64,000 nt of DNA from Tipula vernalis (Eukaryota; Arthropoda; Insecta; Diptera; Tipulidae): the NCBI GenBank assembly GCA_958295665.1, contig OY282558.1, positions 357,440,010 to 357,504,009 on the forward strand, given 5' to 3'. Positions 12,060 to 24,536 of the stretch are shown in pieces. Each line of letters starts with the position of its first letter. The first letter of the stretch is position 1. The translations under genes were made by a program, and so were the position numbers. Below the pieces are notes generated by a model. The model was not told the origin of the DNA. It was given only the letters and a program-made list of their open reading frames with translations, and made no database searches.

Positions 12060-14470
12060 CATTGTAGTGTTGGACTTAAAATTCTGTGGTGTTAACCGCG
12101 TGTATGTCTGTGTGATGTATTTCGATCGATTATACTCTGAATTCGTATGGGTGGAAGATAAGTTGTACAAGATATATGTGGTTACTCCTTCTGAATCGGA
12201 TATAATTGAAGAAAGTTATTTCAGAATTAGCACCAATACGGTTCCAAAATAGTTCGATTCGATAAATGCAAACATATCTAGTCAAGCGGCTTTTGATTTA
12301 ACCTTACTAGCACTGTGAATGCCTAAATTTGACGGTAATATAGAAGAGTGGCAATTATTTTCTGATATTTTCTCCGGAGTTTCAGAATATTGTTAAAAGC
12401 ATAACATGCACTAAACATCCGGCTCACGCTTGGGAGATTTTCCTTCAGCGGATATAAAAGGTTTGACAAAGCTAATAGATAATTTTATCTTACGGGGTGT
12501 GAAGATTTTTCTAGAGGGACTCCAGATCCTATTGTGTGGTTACGCATCTCACTTGGATGGTCATGCGATTTCTCCTGGGCTCCTTTCACTATTAAATTCG
12601 TAAATTGGGTATTTAGTAGTACCACTAAGGTTTCCTTCCGGTTCTCAGTAAACCTCCCGTTTGCCTTTTAAAGAAGTCCTAAACCAATTGAATGATCCTT
12701 GAAATGGACTGTCTGGAAACAAGATGTAAAGGGCAACTCATTGATTTTCTCAAAGAAATTTCCCCAGGTTGCCCTTTTGATTCTTCTTAGTTCGAAATTA
12801 TATTCTGTCAAAACCATCTTAAACTCCACCAAGGGACCGTCTTTTTGGACTCCCTTCGCTTATCCGGGCAGCTTTCAATAATGAACATCCAAAAATTGGG
12901 GATTTTATAAAATTTATGACGAATAGATGCGACGCTTTGGAGGCTTTCAAATCTAATACACGACCATCAGTTTCCAAAACATATCCTTCGAGGACATTTT
13001 ACAGTTATCTACCGATGAAAAATGCCCATTGTGTCAAGGTCAAACCCATTCGTTAGCTGATTGCATAGCATTCAAAAAAATTAACATTCATGAGCATAGG
13101 AAATTAGTGAAAACCCAATACCGCTGCTTCAATTGCATGAGTCGAAACCATTCCGTCTTTAAATGCAAGGCTCAACGAAAATGTTCTAAGTGTCGGGCAC
13201 GACATCATGAGCTCTTACACTTAGACGATCTAAGATCAAAAAGCCAGACTGAAGGTTCAACTGGACATAACATGTGTATTGCTGTATCATCATCACACCA
13301 AGCTGAGGAAATCAACACCGAGACAAAAGTAGATAATTTTCAAATTTCTCAACATTCGAAAAGGATTAAACCCGCTTTACTACCAACAGTGTTGGATAAT
13401 GTCACTAATGGATTAGGTGATCAAGAAGTATGCAGATGTCTTTTGGATTCAGGATCGCCAATATTCATTATCACTGAATCATGCTTAAGATGACTACACC
13501 TGCTAAAGGAAAAAATGAGATTGCCATTAACTGGTTTAGGCTCATCAAGTGTTTGCGTAGCATCTGGAATGACAAACTTAGTTATTATTAGTGCCATTAG
13601 GGATCCAAGGGTTCAACTAAATTTACAGGCTGTTGTTCTTCAAAAGGTAACACCACACCTTCCGATGCTCGAAATTGATATTTCTGAATTAGGCCATCTG
13701 GATAAATCAGAGCTAGCCGATCCAAACTTTCGTGTACCAGGAAAGATCGACATATTGATTGGATCTGAACATTTCTTCGACATAATAGGATCAGATCAAA
13801 ATATAAACAGCCAAGGAATCGTACAGGCCCAAGCCACAATATTTGATTGGGTTATAGCCGGACAGTTTAATCAAGCTGCAGACGCAATATTAAACTTCAA
13901 TGAGTCTGGCACGAAGCTTCATGCGCAGTTAGATTTGGACTTCTTACTACAAAGATTTTGGGAAATCGAAGAAGTACCATTCAAGCCAAAATATACGGAG
14001 GAAGAATAACGTTCGAGAAACATTTTAGTTCCAATGTGAGCAAGACCAGTAGTGGATGATTCCAAGTGAAGCTGCCATTCAAAAACCCAGATGTCACAAT
14101 TAGTTCCTCTCGGAAATTAGCAGTTCAACGACTATTAGCAATGAAACGTCGATTCAAAAGAGACCAGCAGTTCAGGGAAATGTATGTCTCCTTTATGAAG
14201 AAATATGAAAGTCTTCAACACATGGTGGTTATTCCAAAGGTAGATCTAGAGAAACAGCGTCATTTCTATCTACCACACTATGGAGTGCTAAAACAAACCA
14301 GTACCACGTCAAAATTGAGAGTGGTATTTGACGCCTCAGCCAAGTCGAGTTTGGTGTCTATTATTCTAAGGTTCCGTCTATACAAATTTGCCTTTACGGC
14401 AGACATAGAAAAAATGTATAGACAAGTTTTAGTACAAGAGGAAGATGCTGAATACCAGAGAATAGTGTGA
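12060..14470 (+). pseudogene. Decayed BEL/Pao retrotransposon (gag, protease, partial RT)
   Basis: Plus-strand remnant of a BEL/Pao LTR element; LTRs not recognised. Gag pieces: 12067-12252 (acidic N-terminal region), about 12318-12365 PKFDGNIEEWQLFSDIFS, and about 12890-12970 IGDFIKFMTNRCDALEAFKS. 13029-13493 holds two cysteine-rich knuckles (CxxC..H....C, CFNCMSRNHSVFKC) and LLDSGSP, the aspartic protease active site, with the catalytic Asp present. 13515-14009 is the BEL-type protease continuation (GKIDILIGSEHFF..., IFDWVIAG). 14066-14470 encodes RT fingers (HYGVLKQ, KLRVVFDASAKSS), then jumps to FTADIEKMYRQV, meaning an internal deletion. RNase H and integrase are absent. Frameshifts separate all pieces. 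12480-12870 does not read as gag and may be an insertion. Confidence 0.82.
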
Positions 14471-16207
14471 GGGGAGTCGCCTGCGTACCTACAAAACCAA
14501 AACCGATCTCTATGATGCGTTTACACCCTTGTCAGGTAGTAAAAAGGCTATCGTCCACGATTGTCCTTCCCGAGTTCGAATACCTAGACGCCAAACGCAA
14601 CATTTTATTTTGCCCTTGGTCAATGGCCCGTTCTGCACCTGCATCTTTACCCGTCTAAATATTTCCTTGTAGTGGATAGTGTGTTTTTGCATCGCATGCC
14701 TACCATACTTTAATTTCATATTTTCCTCGCAGATTTATACGGTATGTACTGTGTGAACTTCGTCCTTCCACGATATGGAAACAATTATAAATATCAAAAT
14801 AATGGAAACCAACACAAAAAGGGTCTGGCCAGACCCTGGTGTCTCCAAAAGGGTTTGGGCCAAAATTCTTTAGAGAAAATCAGATTATTTACATCGTTTA
14901 AGTCTAGGACAAAGATTAGTTTTCAAAAGATCGAAATATTCTTGGAATAAATTCCACCAAATAGCAGCAAACTTTCCTTAAACCTTTCCCTACTTTGTCA
15001 TTCTGTTTATTTTTCAGATTCTACGTAATCATACACAAGTTTTTTTTTCGGTTTAAACCCCGAATGATAAATGTCTACGTTAGTGCAGGAAGCTTATTGC
15101 TCTAGATGTTGTCAATTTGATAATTTTGTAATATAATCGAAGGATTTCACGCAAGATTTTTTCATATATTTCTGTTGCTCTTTTTGTTTAAAAAACTTAG
15201 AAAATATAAATATAACATTTCCAGTGTAGAAGACAATTATTGTTAGAATAACAATTTAGTTTCATCACGTTAAAATAAACTATTACATATTAGATGTGCG
15301 GTTACGCTTACGTTCCATTTTTCACCAAATCAATTTGTGTCAGTATTAAATTTCTTCAGTCATACACGTTAGACCTTTAAGGCATATTTCGAGATTCGAA
15401 CACGTACTTCTCATATATATCCAATAAATAATAAATATTACATTTCCGAATTACAATAAATAAAAATATAAATAATTACCTGTTGCGCTTACTTACACGT
15501 ATATAATTTAATTTTGTTACGAACGCGTACATTTTCTTCACACACCTCATTATACCGGTGCGCAACATATGTAAACGCATAAATTGCATGCATTTTATGT
15601 TTTTGTCATGTTGCTTGTATAAAATCGACGGGAGACCAAAAAATTGTTAATTTTATATTTTCCCAACTTCAATGACGGATAAATATATAAATAGGATGAT
15701 TGGATTACCTGTGTATACATTGTATACATTACCATTTATTAATTTATATTTGCTTATATTGGAAATAACCAGAAAAAAAAATTATTTTACTTTGCTTTTT
15801 GGACACAATAACAAAGGTGTATCTGTTACCAATACACTGTTCACATATTGTGTTCATACCTTTATTATAATTCAAGACGAATGGATTGTGCAAAGGTTCA
15901 AGGAATGAAGAATTACTGAAAAAGCAAAAGTAGGATATGGATCAATAACATCAATTTTTGTTAACCACGTTTTATGATGAATATGGTGAAATCCTAAACC
16001 AACGAACTTGTAAAATGTAGATGTAGCTATGTTCGTCTATATTTACAAATGTATTTTAATTTGATGGGTCCGGATGTTGGTTTTCGTTTTCCTTCCTATT
16101 TATAAAAATACTGGTATCCATATACTATAGTTGATCGTTGAAATGGGTTTCTCCTCAAAATGGTATTGGTGATTTATATTTACGTATAATGAAAAATTGC
16201 TTCCTGA
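14471..16207. other. Non-coding stretch
   Basis: Sequence just after the BEL remnant is unassigned. A perfect 16 bp palindrome (GGGTCTGGCCAGACCC) lies at 14821-14836. No gene, RNA or transposon end recognised; the frames at 14467-14658 and 15672-15908 show no known domain. Confidence 0.45.
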
Positions 16208-16208
16208 T

Positions 16209-16209
<1 letters not shown>

Positions 16210-16297
<88 letters not shown>
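16210..16297. repeat. (TA)n microsatellite
   Basis: An uninterrupted AT dinucleotide run of about 88 bp. The Ile-Tyr reading frame across it is an artefact of the repeat. Length is likely polymorphic. Confidence 0.97.
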
Positions 16298-16298
<1 letters not shown>

Positions 16299-17568
16299 AT
16301 AGGTATATATATCGGAAATTCGACATATTTTATGTCACATCATTCAAACATACGACCAGAAGTGATACTTTCTTATCAATGTACACGATGGTGCTAGTGC
16401 AGTATTTCGTGTTAGACAAATTCATTATAATTTTTTTTTTACGTTCTACACAAAATTAATCACCCACCCTAATCGAATTGTGTTATTTTTCAATGAATCA
16501 ATTTTAGAACAAAAATCTAACAGCAATTATTAAAACGATCTAATTAGCATAATTTAAATATCTTAAATAATTTGCGTGAGAATTTAATTAACAACCACTT
16601 TAAAATATTTTCTTGTTTCGGTTTACTACAAAAATATATTTTTTTTTTAACACTAACCAACTTCAGCAAGAAGTCAAACCCACAATTTTGTTTATATCTT
16701 TTCTTGTTTTTTTGTTGTTGTTGTTGTTATATAAACACAATTGAAAATTGAATGGGCAACAATCTAACAAGCACCAAATCAAGTTAATTTAAATTAACTT
16801 TGAAATGAGATAATTTGTTAAAAATGAAAATTTTAATTTTTTTTTTTTTTTTTCATTGTTTGGACTGTTATAAGAGAATGAAATTTCGTTTCGAAGTTAA
16901 TAAAGAGGTATACTTAACGTAAATTAGGTGAACCATAATAATAACATAAATTGCAGGTAAATGAAGTGTATCAATATCGACATTGTTGGGGGTTCAATTG
17001 TATCTACGTATGTAGATATTGGATTAAATTTACTTCATTTTTGCCAATGTACGTAATTTCCGGTTATTATTTTAATTAAATCAGTGCAACCAACCAGCTT
17101 ATTGGTTTATTTTCGAAATTTTTTCGTTTAGTATAAGAACTAGGCTATTGGTTCAATTGGTTCACCGTGGAATCATTTTAAAAATGTAGAAAAATAATTC
17201 ATTCGATAGAAGTTCCGGTTTATTATTTGAAAATAAAATTCCAGGTGGTAAATAATAAAAATTTCACAAACATTTTTTTTAACGATAGATATTCCGATTC
17301 GATTAAATAATTATATAACGTGTATATTGGCGCTATTTGTACACATTTAATGTGTAAAATATCCGGCACTTGATGTCAAAATTTAAATAAATAAACAAAT
17401 ATAAATTGAAAATATGCGCGAATTTTATAAATCAGATAATTTTATAAATATTGACCATTCACATTGAAATGTTTGATTAATTGAATTGTAATTATATACG
17501 TAAAAAGTGAGACAAGGTAGCTTGAAACAATGTTATATATCGTAGCTCTACATCTTAAGAGTTTATGC
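16298..17568. other. Non-coding stretch
   Basis: AT-rich DNA with a short (TTG)n at about 16712-16728 and a poly-T run at about 16835-16853. No gene or element recognised. Confidence 0.5.
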
Positions 17569-17616
17569 ATAAGTACACACCAGTTGAATGATTTTATTTA
17601 ACTGGTGTGTACTTAT
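17569..17616. repeat. Perfect 17 bp stem hairpin
   Basis: ATAAGTACACACCAGTT (17569-17585) is exactly mirrored at 17600-17616, with a 14 nt loop. It could be a minimal MITE relic or a cruciform-prone site. No flanking gene is present to suggest a transcript role. Confidence 0.85.
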
Positions 17617-19359
17617 AGTTGAATTGCAGCACATTTGTGTTTATTTTAATTTTTTTTAGTTTTGTTTATTTATTGTTTTGGTCTTTCGCGAAATTTTTGG
17701 ATCACTGAACTTTCAATCTCAAAACTGAACTGGTAGCTGATTATATGTTAATTACCAAAATTAAATTAGAAAACAAATCATTAACTGAACACGCTAGGTC
17801 GAATAACTTTTGGATGAAAATAGTATCCCTCGATGAATCTGTCTAAAACTCACAACGCAAATTTTTAGAAGGAACAAAAGCCTTTCAAATTCAAGCAGGT
17901 ATTCCGAAGGTTCAAGAGATATTCGTGAAATCAACATCGACCCTCTCAACTTGGGTGGGTTAGAACTCCGCAAAGATGCGTTTTACTAAAGGGATTACAA
18001 ATTAAATAGTTTTCAACATTACCTTAAGATAACAGAATAGGTTAAAATTAATTTTTGAAATGGTTTCCATTCTGTAGTAAACAAATTTGAAATTAACAAT
18101 ATGTCTTTTAACGGCATCCGCCATGTTGAAATTTTGTTTAACCGCTCACATCATATACCTCTCGTTTCAAATACCGAGTTCTTTGCGGCCAAGATATATG
18201 TAGATCCGTAGCGTCCAATCTATCTCTCAGGATATGGTTGCTTTAACTATTGTTTGATTTGGATACCATATTATGCGGAAGCCCCATCCTGTTGGTATAA
18301 TAAATAATTTCCCCTACTAAGAGTAACCTGATCTGTTAAATATTGTAACCTAAAAACATTAAACAATTTTTATTATATAAAATCATAAAAATGAATATTC
18401 AATATTATATAAAATCGAAATACTTATCTTAAAATCAAATCCCTAAACTCACTAACTTTGTAAACAAAATATGTTTGTTTATCAATTTTTTGACAGCAAG
18501 CGAAAATTACTTACGTACTACTACAATAGAACATTATATTTGTAATATACTTATGTGTAAGCTTTTTCTATTTAACAACAGGATGCGCGCGATTTGGTAA
18601 AATCCAGTAATTTGAATTTAATTAAACTCGCGCTTAATTTAGTGGTTGTTTTTGTTAGCTATGGGCAACCCAAAATTCTTAATGAGTTCACAAAATATTG
18701 AAAAATATTTCTCTTTTCTTGCGACTTTTATACGAGCAACATCAGCAAAATAAAATATTCCATTTTTTTATAAGCGAGCGATTTACAGCGAATAACAAAG
18801 CGTGAGTTAAAAAAGGCGATTTTATATTATATTAATATTAAATATTTAAACAAATAAAAAATAAAGAAATTATAACGATTGAATAATCAAATAAATTTAG
18901 TTTTATTTTATTATAACAAATAAATACAATACTTAAATTTTTGTGCGAAAAATTATTTCATGATCTAAGACTAGAAACTATGTTTTTTGAAAATTCGAAT
19001 TAACTTTCAGCATTTAATCGGTTTGGCAGAAACATTAGTTCAATTAAAGTATTTCCAATTATACCATACCAAAAGATTTTCAGGTTGGTATTAGGGCTCG
19101 TATTCTCGGGTATCGGGTACCCGTATTTTTCGGCATTTCTAACAACCCTTATACCCGGTTGACCGCTTCGGGTATCGCAAAAAGATTCATGAGAACGCTG
19201 CAAACTTTTCGTTATTTATTTCCAATTTATTATCAGAGCTCTATAAATCGGTGTAAAAAAATATTTTGTCAAAGAACGCAGAAACGCGGCCATGAAAAAT
19301 AATTCGTCTTTTTAGACCGAAGTAATTGTACAACATATTTTGGATTATTATACACACAT
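17617..19359. other. Non-coding stretch
   Basis: No ORF with a recognisable domain. A GGGTAT-rich patch with an imperfect palindrome around CGGGTATCGGGTACCCG lies near 19118-19135. Confidence 0.45.
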
Positions 19360-19600
19360 ATTTTAGACACTGTGGAACACGCTTATTCCGATATTAAACC
19401 GATTTACAAAATTGAAATATTGTATCACTACTGCACTCGGTGAATTAGGTGCCGAGAAAATTATCGACAAATATCTAGAATTATTAATGGCAATCTCACT
19501 TATCCTTGAACCACTTATGCTAGTGCTACAAGAACTAAGCAAAGCAAGGCGACACTAATAACAGCTAAAGCCACTGTTACTTTGGTCTAAAAAGACCAAA
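19360..19600 (+). pseudogene. hAT transposase fragment
   Basis: The plus strand reads TLWNTLIPILNRFTKL, ITTALGELGAEKI and ISLILEPLMLVLQELS, then after a one-base shift KATLITAKATVTLV. This matches the hAT dimerisation-region pattern (NTLIPML.RF..L...V..AL..LG..., LEP....V..L...DATLLTA). Only about 75 codons remain, with a frameshift. No ends or duplications are visible around it. Confidence 0.55.
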
Positions 19601-19854
19601 GTATTAAAATCCTGTCAAAAATGTCCAAAAATTTGGTTGGTCCAAAACCACTTTTCTAGACGTTTTTAAAGTCCCTGGGTTTAAAAAAGCAGCTGTAGGA
19701 TGTTTTAATGGTATAGTGTCATGATGGTATAGTAGAATAATAATATGATGGAATGATTGTTTAAGGTTACAATTTTATTGCGAATTAGGATTCGTTTGTT
19801 GTTTCATTACGGTTTAAAACAAGAAAATTAATAAAATTTTAAATGGAGCATCTA

Positions 19855-20165
19855 ATTTTCTGATAAAGTGTTACAAATTATATAAATTATTTTTTGCAGC
19901 AAAATTATAATATCAACAAAGATGTAAATTATATTTTAGAGTGTTACATCTAAATTATAACAATTATCTATTTTCCATATAATGTTTAAATTTTCTTATA
20001 AAGTGTTGCAACTCATTTGCATCCCTTTATTCGATAAAATTAGTTACTTCATAAAATATAAATATTTTCAACAAAAGTGTTACAATAGAAGTTGTAACTT
20101 TATTACTTAAATATTTTGAATATTTATAACAAATAATTTTATATTAAAGTGTTACAAGTTCGCGG
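19855..20165 (+). repeat. Five spaced AAAGTGTTACA-type repeats
   Basis: The core (A/T)(A/T)AAGTGTTACA occurs near 19862, 19936, 19994 (GTTGCA variant), 20072 and 20144, spaced about 58-78 bp. A further AAAGTGAC variant follows at about 20172. They directly precede the transposase remnant at 20.86-22.74 kb, so they may be subterminal transposase-binding repeats. No mirrored set was found on the far side. Confidence 0.55.
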
Positions 20166-20557
20166 TACTAAAGTGACATAAGTGATATGACTGTCTCATG
20201 TAAAAAAAAAAAGGTTTGATGATTTTTTGTTTTTTTACACAAATACGCGGGAAAAGTGACATATCAAGTAAATTTTTCAAAGGTGAAACACGTTTCGTCG
20301 TGGTTCTTTAAATTTATCAGGAATAAATTTAAGAACAAATGTCGAGCCGAGGAAAGTTATTTGTAAATATGGTTTTAAATCAGGTAATTGTATACAAATT
20401 ATGAATAATTTAATTAATAATAAATATTTGTAATAAAGTGTAAATTTTATTAAATCAACATAGAAAAACATAGAAAAACACAAAGAAAAATCGATGGAAA
20501 ATTCTAATTTAACCACTATGCCTCGGAATAATGGTATGTTGAAAAGATGAAATTGTA

Positions 20558-22741
20558 TTGAAAAATCTAGCTCAATGTAATCTTTATTTAGACAATGAAG
20601 ACAATAATTTAGAGGACAAATATATACCTGGTTATATTAAATTTGATCCAAAACAGCTAATGATAGATATGCATCCCATCCTTCTTTTAGAACTAAGCAA
20701 TAATGTGATTCCTAAAAATACGCTGAACCGCACTGCACGGAATAAGCTGCAATAACTGACCTAAATATAATGGAAATCGGTAATATCGAAGAGGTATTTA
20801 TTACTTAAATTTAAACAAGCTGAACCACTTTATTTATTTTAACATATTAATAGCTCAATACAATGACCGTTGTGAACGATTATCGTAGTGATGAATTTAG
20901 AAACGAACGCATTATCATAAATTTTGATTGTTTAGAACCTAACGAGAATTTCGACATAAGTGAAAGCAGCTCTTCTTTACCTAATAATATAGTGGATTCG
21001 GGTAACTATCCTAACCAACAAATATTATCTGTGCATTAACTAACATTAGTAATGATAATGAATAATAGATATTGTGATGTACAATGACCAACAGACCGAC
21101 CGTGTTAATAATATTACTATAAATAAGCGAAAAAGAGTAGCAAATCCAGATTTGTGGAAAAACAATATTATAAAACGAAAACGGAACTTAGGGCAATCAT
21201 TTGAAAATGAAAAAGGAACACAAATCGAAGCTAAAAGTATCAAGTCTGGCTGTAATCAGTGCATCTTCCGTTGCAATTTCAACATAAGCGACGAAAGTCG
21301 TGATCACATATTCCAAAATTTTTGGAATATTGGAAACATTAACGCAAGGCGCGCTTTTATACAAATCAACAAAAACAAAAACAGCTATGGACTGAAACCA
21401 GAGCTTATTACTTCGAAATTAACAGAGTTTAAATTCGTGTATGCAGGCTTTTTTTATTAAACACACTGGATATATCCAATCGGATGATCCGTACGTTACA
21501 TCGGAAATCAAAGGACGGCGTAATCGAAATTGATAAACGGGGCAAACACCAAAACCACGAAAAGCTTGACAAGGCCATCAAAGAGAACATAATTTCTCAT
21601 ATTAACTCAATTCCTCGTATTGAATCCCATTACACAAGGGCTAGAAGCGCACGGGAATATATTTTGAAGGCGGAAAATCAATAGCCGATTTACACAGGGA
21701 TTATGTGAAAGACTGTGTCAGCCAAAACAAATTATATGGCAATTACCTAATGTACCGTAGAATTTTTAACTCCAACTTTAATATACCTTTTTTCACTCCT
21801 AAGAAGGATCAATGCGCGGTATGTGCAGAGGCTAGAAATGTGTTAGATGACGACAAAGACATCGAAAAGTATAATGATAAATTAAAAAATAATTTGAAGG
21901 AGAAAGAGCTTATCCGAAAAATAGAAGATGTGGAAAAACAAAAGGCTAAAGTCGGGCTTTGTATTGCAGCTGTTTTCGATTTACAAGCTGTTCTATCAAC
22001 TCCTGCTGGTGATGTATCGGCGTTCTATTACCTCTCTAAATTAGCAATTTACAATTTTACAGTTATCAATTTGGGGACAAATCAAGGCAATTGCTACGTA
22101 TGGAATGAGTTGGATAGCAAACGGGGTGTAAATGAAATAGGTACATGTTATATATAAATTTTGTAAGGATTCTGCTGAATCGGGCAAACCAATGGTACTG
22201 TTTTCCGATAACTGCGCAGGACAAAATAAAAATCAATTTATTATGGCACTTTTGCTGTACTGTGTGCAAAAGTTTGAAATCCCAATACTGGACATACCCA
22301 AAATGAAGCAAACAGCATGCACTCCACAATTGAGAGGGGGAAAAAGCGAATTTTAAAATCTGGGCCTATTTATACTCCTGCCCAAATGGTGTCAGTTGTT
22401 AAGTCCAGCAAAAAAAGAACCCGTTATATAATGTTGAAGAGCTGGGATTTGAAAACTTTATTAATATAAAAGACATTCAAAAACTAGTAGGCAATAATTA
22501 TAAAATGGATAATCAAAAGAACAAAATTAATTGGCGTAAAATAAGTTTAGTCGAAGTGCGAAAAGAAACCCCGTTTCAATTTCATTTTAAAGAGTCGGTA
22601 ACGGATGATGTATATCGAACCGTAGATACAGATAAATTGAATAAAATAAATCAAATATCAAAGATTCAAAACTTATTGAATTATGAAGCGAAACAACTAA
22701 ATGACAGACCTATGAAACCGAGTCGAGTCTGTCCCAACTAA
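20558..22741 (+). pseudogene. Decayed DDE-type transposase of a multi-copy insect family
   Basis: Pieces in shifting frames: an acidic N-terminal segment (20863-21039, MTVVNDYRSDEF...), then 21074-21460 with KRKRVANPDLWKNNIIKRKRN, a cysteine cluster and FQNFWNIGNINARRAF. 21484-21684 has RRIES-type text IPRIESHYTRARSAREYI. 21705-22157 has a CAVC pair, a charged coiled segment and AAVFDLQAVL. About 22195-22230 gives VLFSDNCAGQNKNQF and about 22285-22320 gives GHTQNEANSMHSTIE. 22505-22741 is the C-terminal tail. FDLQ, SDNC and NE are the probable DDE residues. The pattern is that of a large set of unnamed insect repeat proteins; I cannot assign a superfamily. At least four frameshifts or stops. 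Confidence 0.7.
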
Positions 22742-22852
22742 TAATCCCATCCCATCCTTTGGTTTTGTTATATGTATACGAATGTACGGTATGGGCCCGG
22801 GAGTTCGGAAGATCCGGCTATAATGCTTGGCCGTACACTCATAATCTAATAG

Positions 22853-22875
22853 AATCCTGGGCCCAGCCCAGGATT
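22853..22875. repeat. GC-rich short hairpin
   Basis: AATCCTGGGC / CCA / GCCCAGGATT forms a perfect 10 bp stem with a 3 nt loop, just past the transposase remnant. GC content stands out from the AT-rich surroundings. Function unknown; a bacterial-style terminator is not expected here. Confidence 0.7.
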
Positions 22876-23004
22876 TTATTAGGTTTATATTAAATACCGA
22901 AATTACATTAGAAAAGCACCTAAAAATATATGAAAGATAATAACTATTTGTATATTTTGCCGAAAATAAGAATATCTCGGCTAAGTGTTCAGTATTTTTG
23001 AGAT

Positions 23005-23202
23005 GGGGGTACCATTAACTTAATTAAGAAAATATTTCATAAAAATCGTATTGTTCCAAGTAACCGAAATATAGCCATGGGCTGAGAAGTTTCACTCATT
23101 TTTATATTTCGATACTAATATTCGTCTTGTTTGGCCAAAACTAAAAATGTCTCAAATTAGTTTTTTCATGAAATATTTTCTGGTTAAGCTAATGGTATCC
23201 GC
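23005..23202. mobile_element. Foldback/MITE-like inverted repeat
   Basis: GGGGTACCATTAACTTAATT...AAAATATTTCAT (23005-23046) is mirrored at 23161-23202, about 42 bp arms with several mismatches and about 114 bp between them. Weaker complementarity may extend outward a further 25 bp each side. No coding content. Confidence 0.55.
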
Positions 23203-23239
23203 TACTTAAAATAACTAGTCAGTAATCCGTGACTTTTTT

Positions 23240-24297
23240 AGTTTTGCCATCCAATTTTGGTTTTCCGTGAATCCGTGTACGACCAAGCCTAATTAATTCA
23301 CCGTACACCCTTTTACGTACTACAACACCGAAGGATAGGAAACGAATGTTAGTAATAGATACTCGACCCGGTTTCATCCATCTATGCGGTCTTTAGTTAG
23401 TAAATTTGTTAATAATTTTTCGATTTTTAATTATTTTTGATGACAAATTGTTAAACACAACCACAGTCGACCTCTTAATGCAGCGTTTCCTTATTAGAGA
23501 GCCGTAATTTCTGAAAGCTTTGTGGGACTTAATTTATTTTTACTCTGCATTACGCTCTCTTTATTTCCCCCCTTTCCTTTCTTCCTTATTTTTTCACTAG
23601 TATTTTTTACGCATTACGCACGGTTTTTCCTAGGAGCTTTTAAATTATCTGCCTCTGCAAAATACTTGCTAACGACGTCTGTCTCATGGATTTTTTTGTT
23701 TAGTGTTAGGTATTGCATCATTTAGCCCAATTATAGACATGCTCATATAGTTTAGGATATCTTATTTTATTGCCTACTTTCAAGTATGAATTATCTTGCC
23801 TCTTATGGTTCTTTTGCTAAACGTGGCGATTTTTTACTCCCCATTTCAAAATTCCTATTCGTTCAGCTTCAAAGTAGAGAAATTACGTTCACTTCGTAAT
23901 TTAAAAAGTAAAACCTAAAATTAAAAATGCTATTGCGTGAAATGTTGAATTTCTAACCTCAATAAAAACAATCAAAATAATTACTTTGTTAATTAACTAC
24001 AATTATGGATGCACAACTAATATGCCTATATGGCTTTAATATTTCGTGCTTTGGATGTCATGAAATATGCTATCCCATTTCGTTAGTATTGTTCGATAGT
24101 AATAAATGCTCATTTTGTTGTTTTACATATATCTCGACATCGGTTGGACGATAACACTTCAAATCCATTATACGGGGCGTGAAGTGTTCTTTATATTTTT
24201 AAAATTGATTATTTGTACTTATGGAAACCGCTGCCACCGAAGCGGAGAGATGAAACAAATCGCATTTATTTTTTGTTATGTCTTTTCATACTTTCAC
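23240..24297. other. Non-coding stretch
   Basis: No recognisable gene. The frames at 23522-23725 and 24106-24387 are hydrophobic but have no known domain and lie in ordinary AT-rich DNA. Confidence 0.45.
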
Positions 24298-24536
24298 ATA
24301 TCGTCGTGTCCAAATAAGAGTATTACATCTACAAATCGCTATTTTTTTGAAGCGGCTTTAAAGTTGTTAATGGTAATTTCGGCTTAATTTTTTTTTAGAT
24401 AAAGTTCTTTCCAGAAAGTGTGGCAGGAATTTTATTTAAAAAAAATTAAGCCAAATTTACCATTAAAAACTTGAGACGCCCCTCCATAAAATTAATGGTT
24501 TGCAGATGTAATACTCTTATTTGGACACGACGATAT
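24298..24536. mobile_element. Foldback element with about 100 bp arms
   Basis: The first 33 bp (starting ATATCGTCGTGTCCAAATAA) recur perfectly inverted at the right edge. The arms then continue with mismatches through GGTAAxTTxGGCTTAATTTTTTTT, leaving about 40 bp of spacer. No coding capacity; superfamily not assigned. Confidence 0.8.

Noticed and set aside
12067..12252. Separate small host gene
   Set aside because: It sits directly upstream of BEL gag text in a compatible position and has an acidic gag-like N-terminal character.
16208..16459. Open frame of alternating Ile and Tyr
   Set aside because: Produced entirely by the (TA)n microsatellite; no composition or domain sign of a real protein.
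22853..22875. GC-rich hairpin as an intrinsic terminator
   Set aside because: The window is eukaryotic and no T-tract rule applies; kept only as a hairpin.
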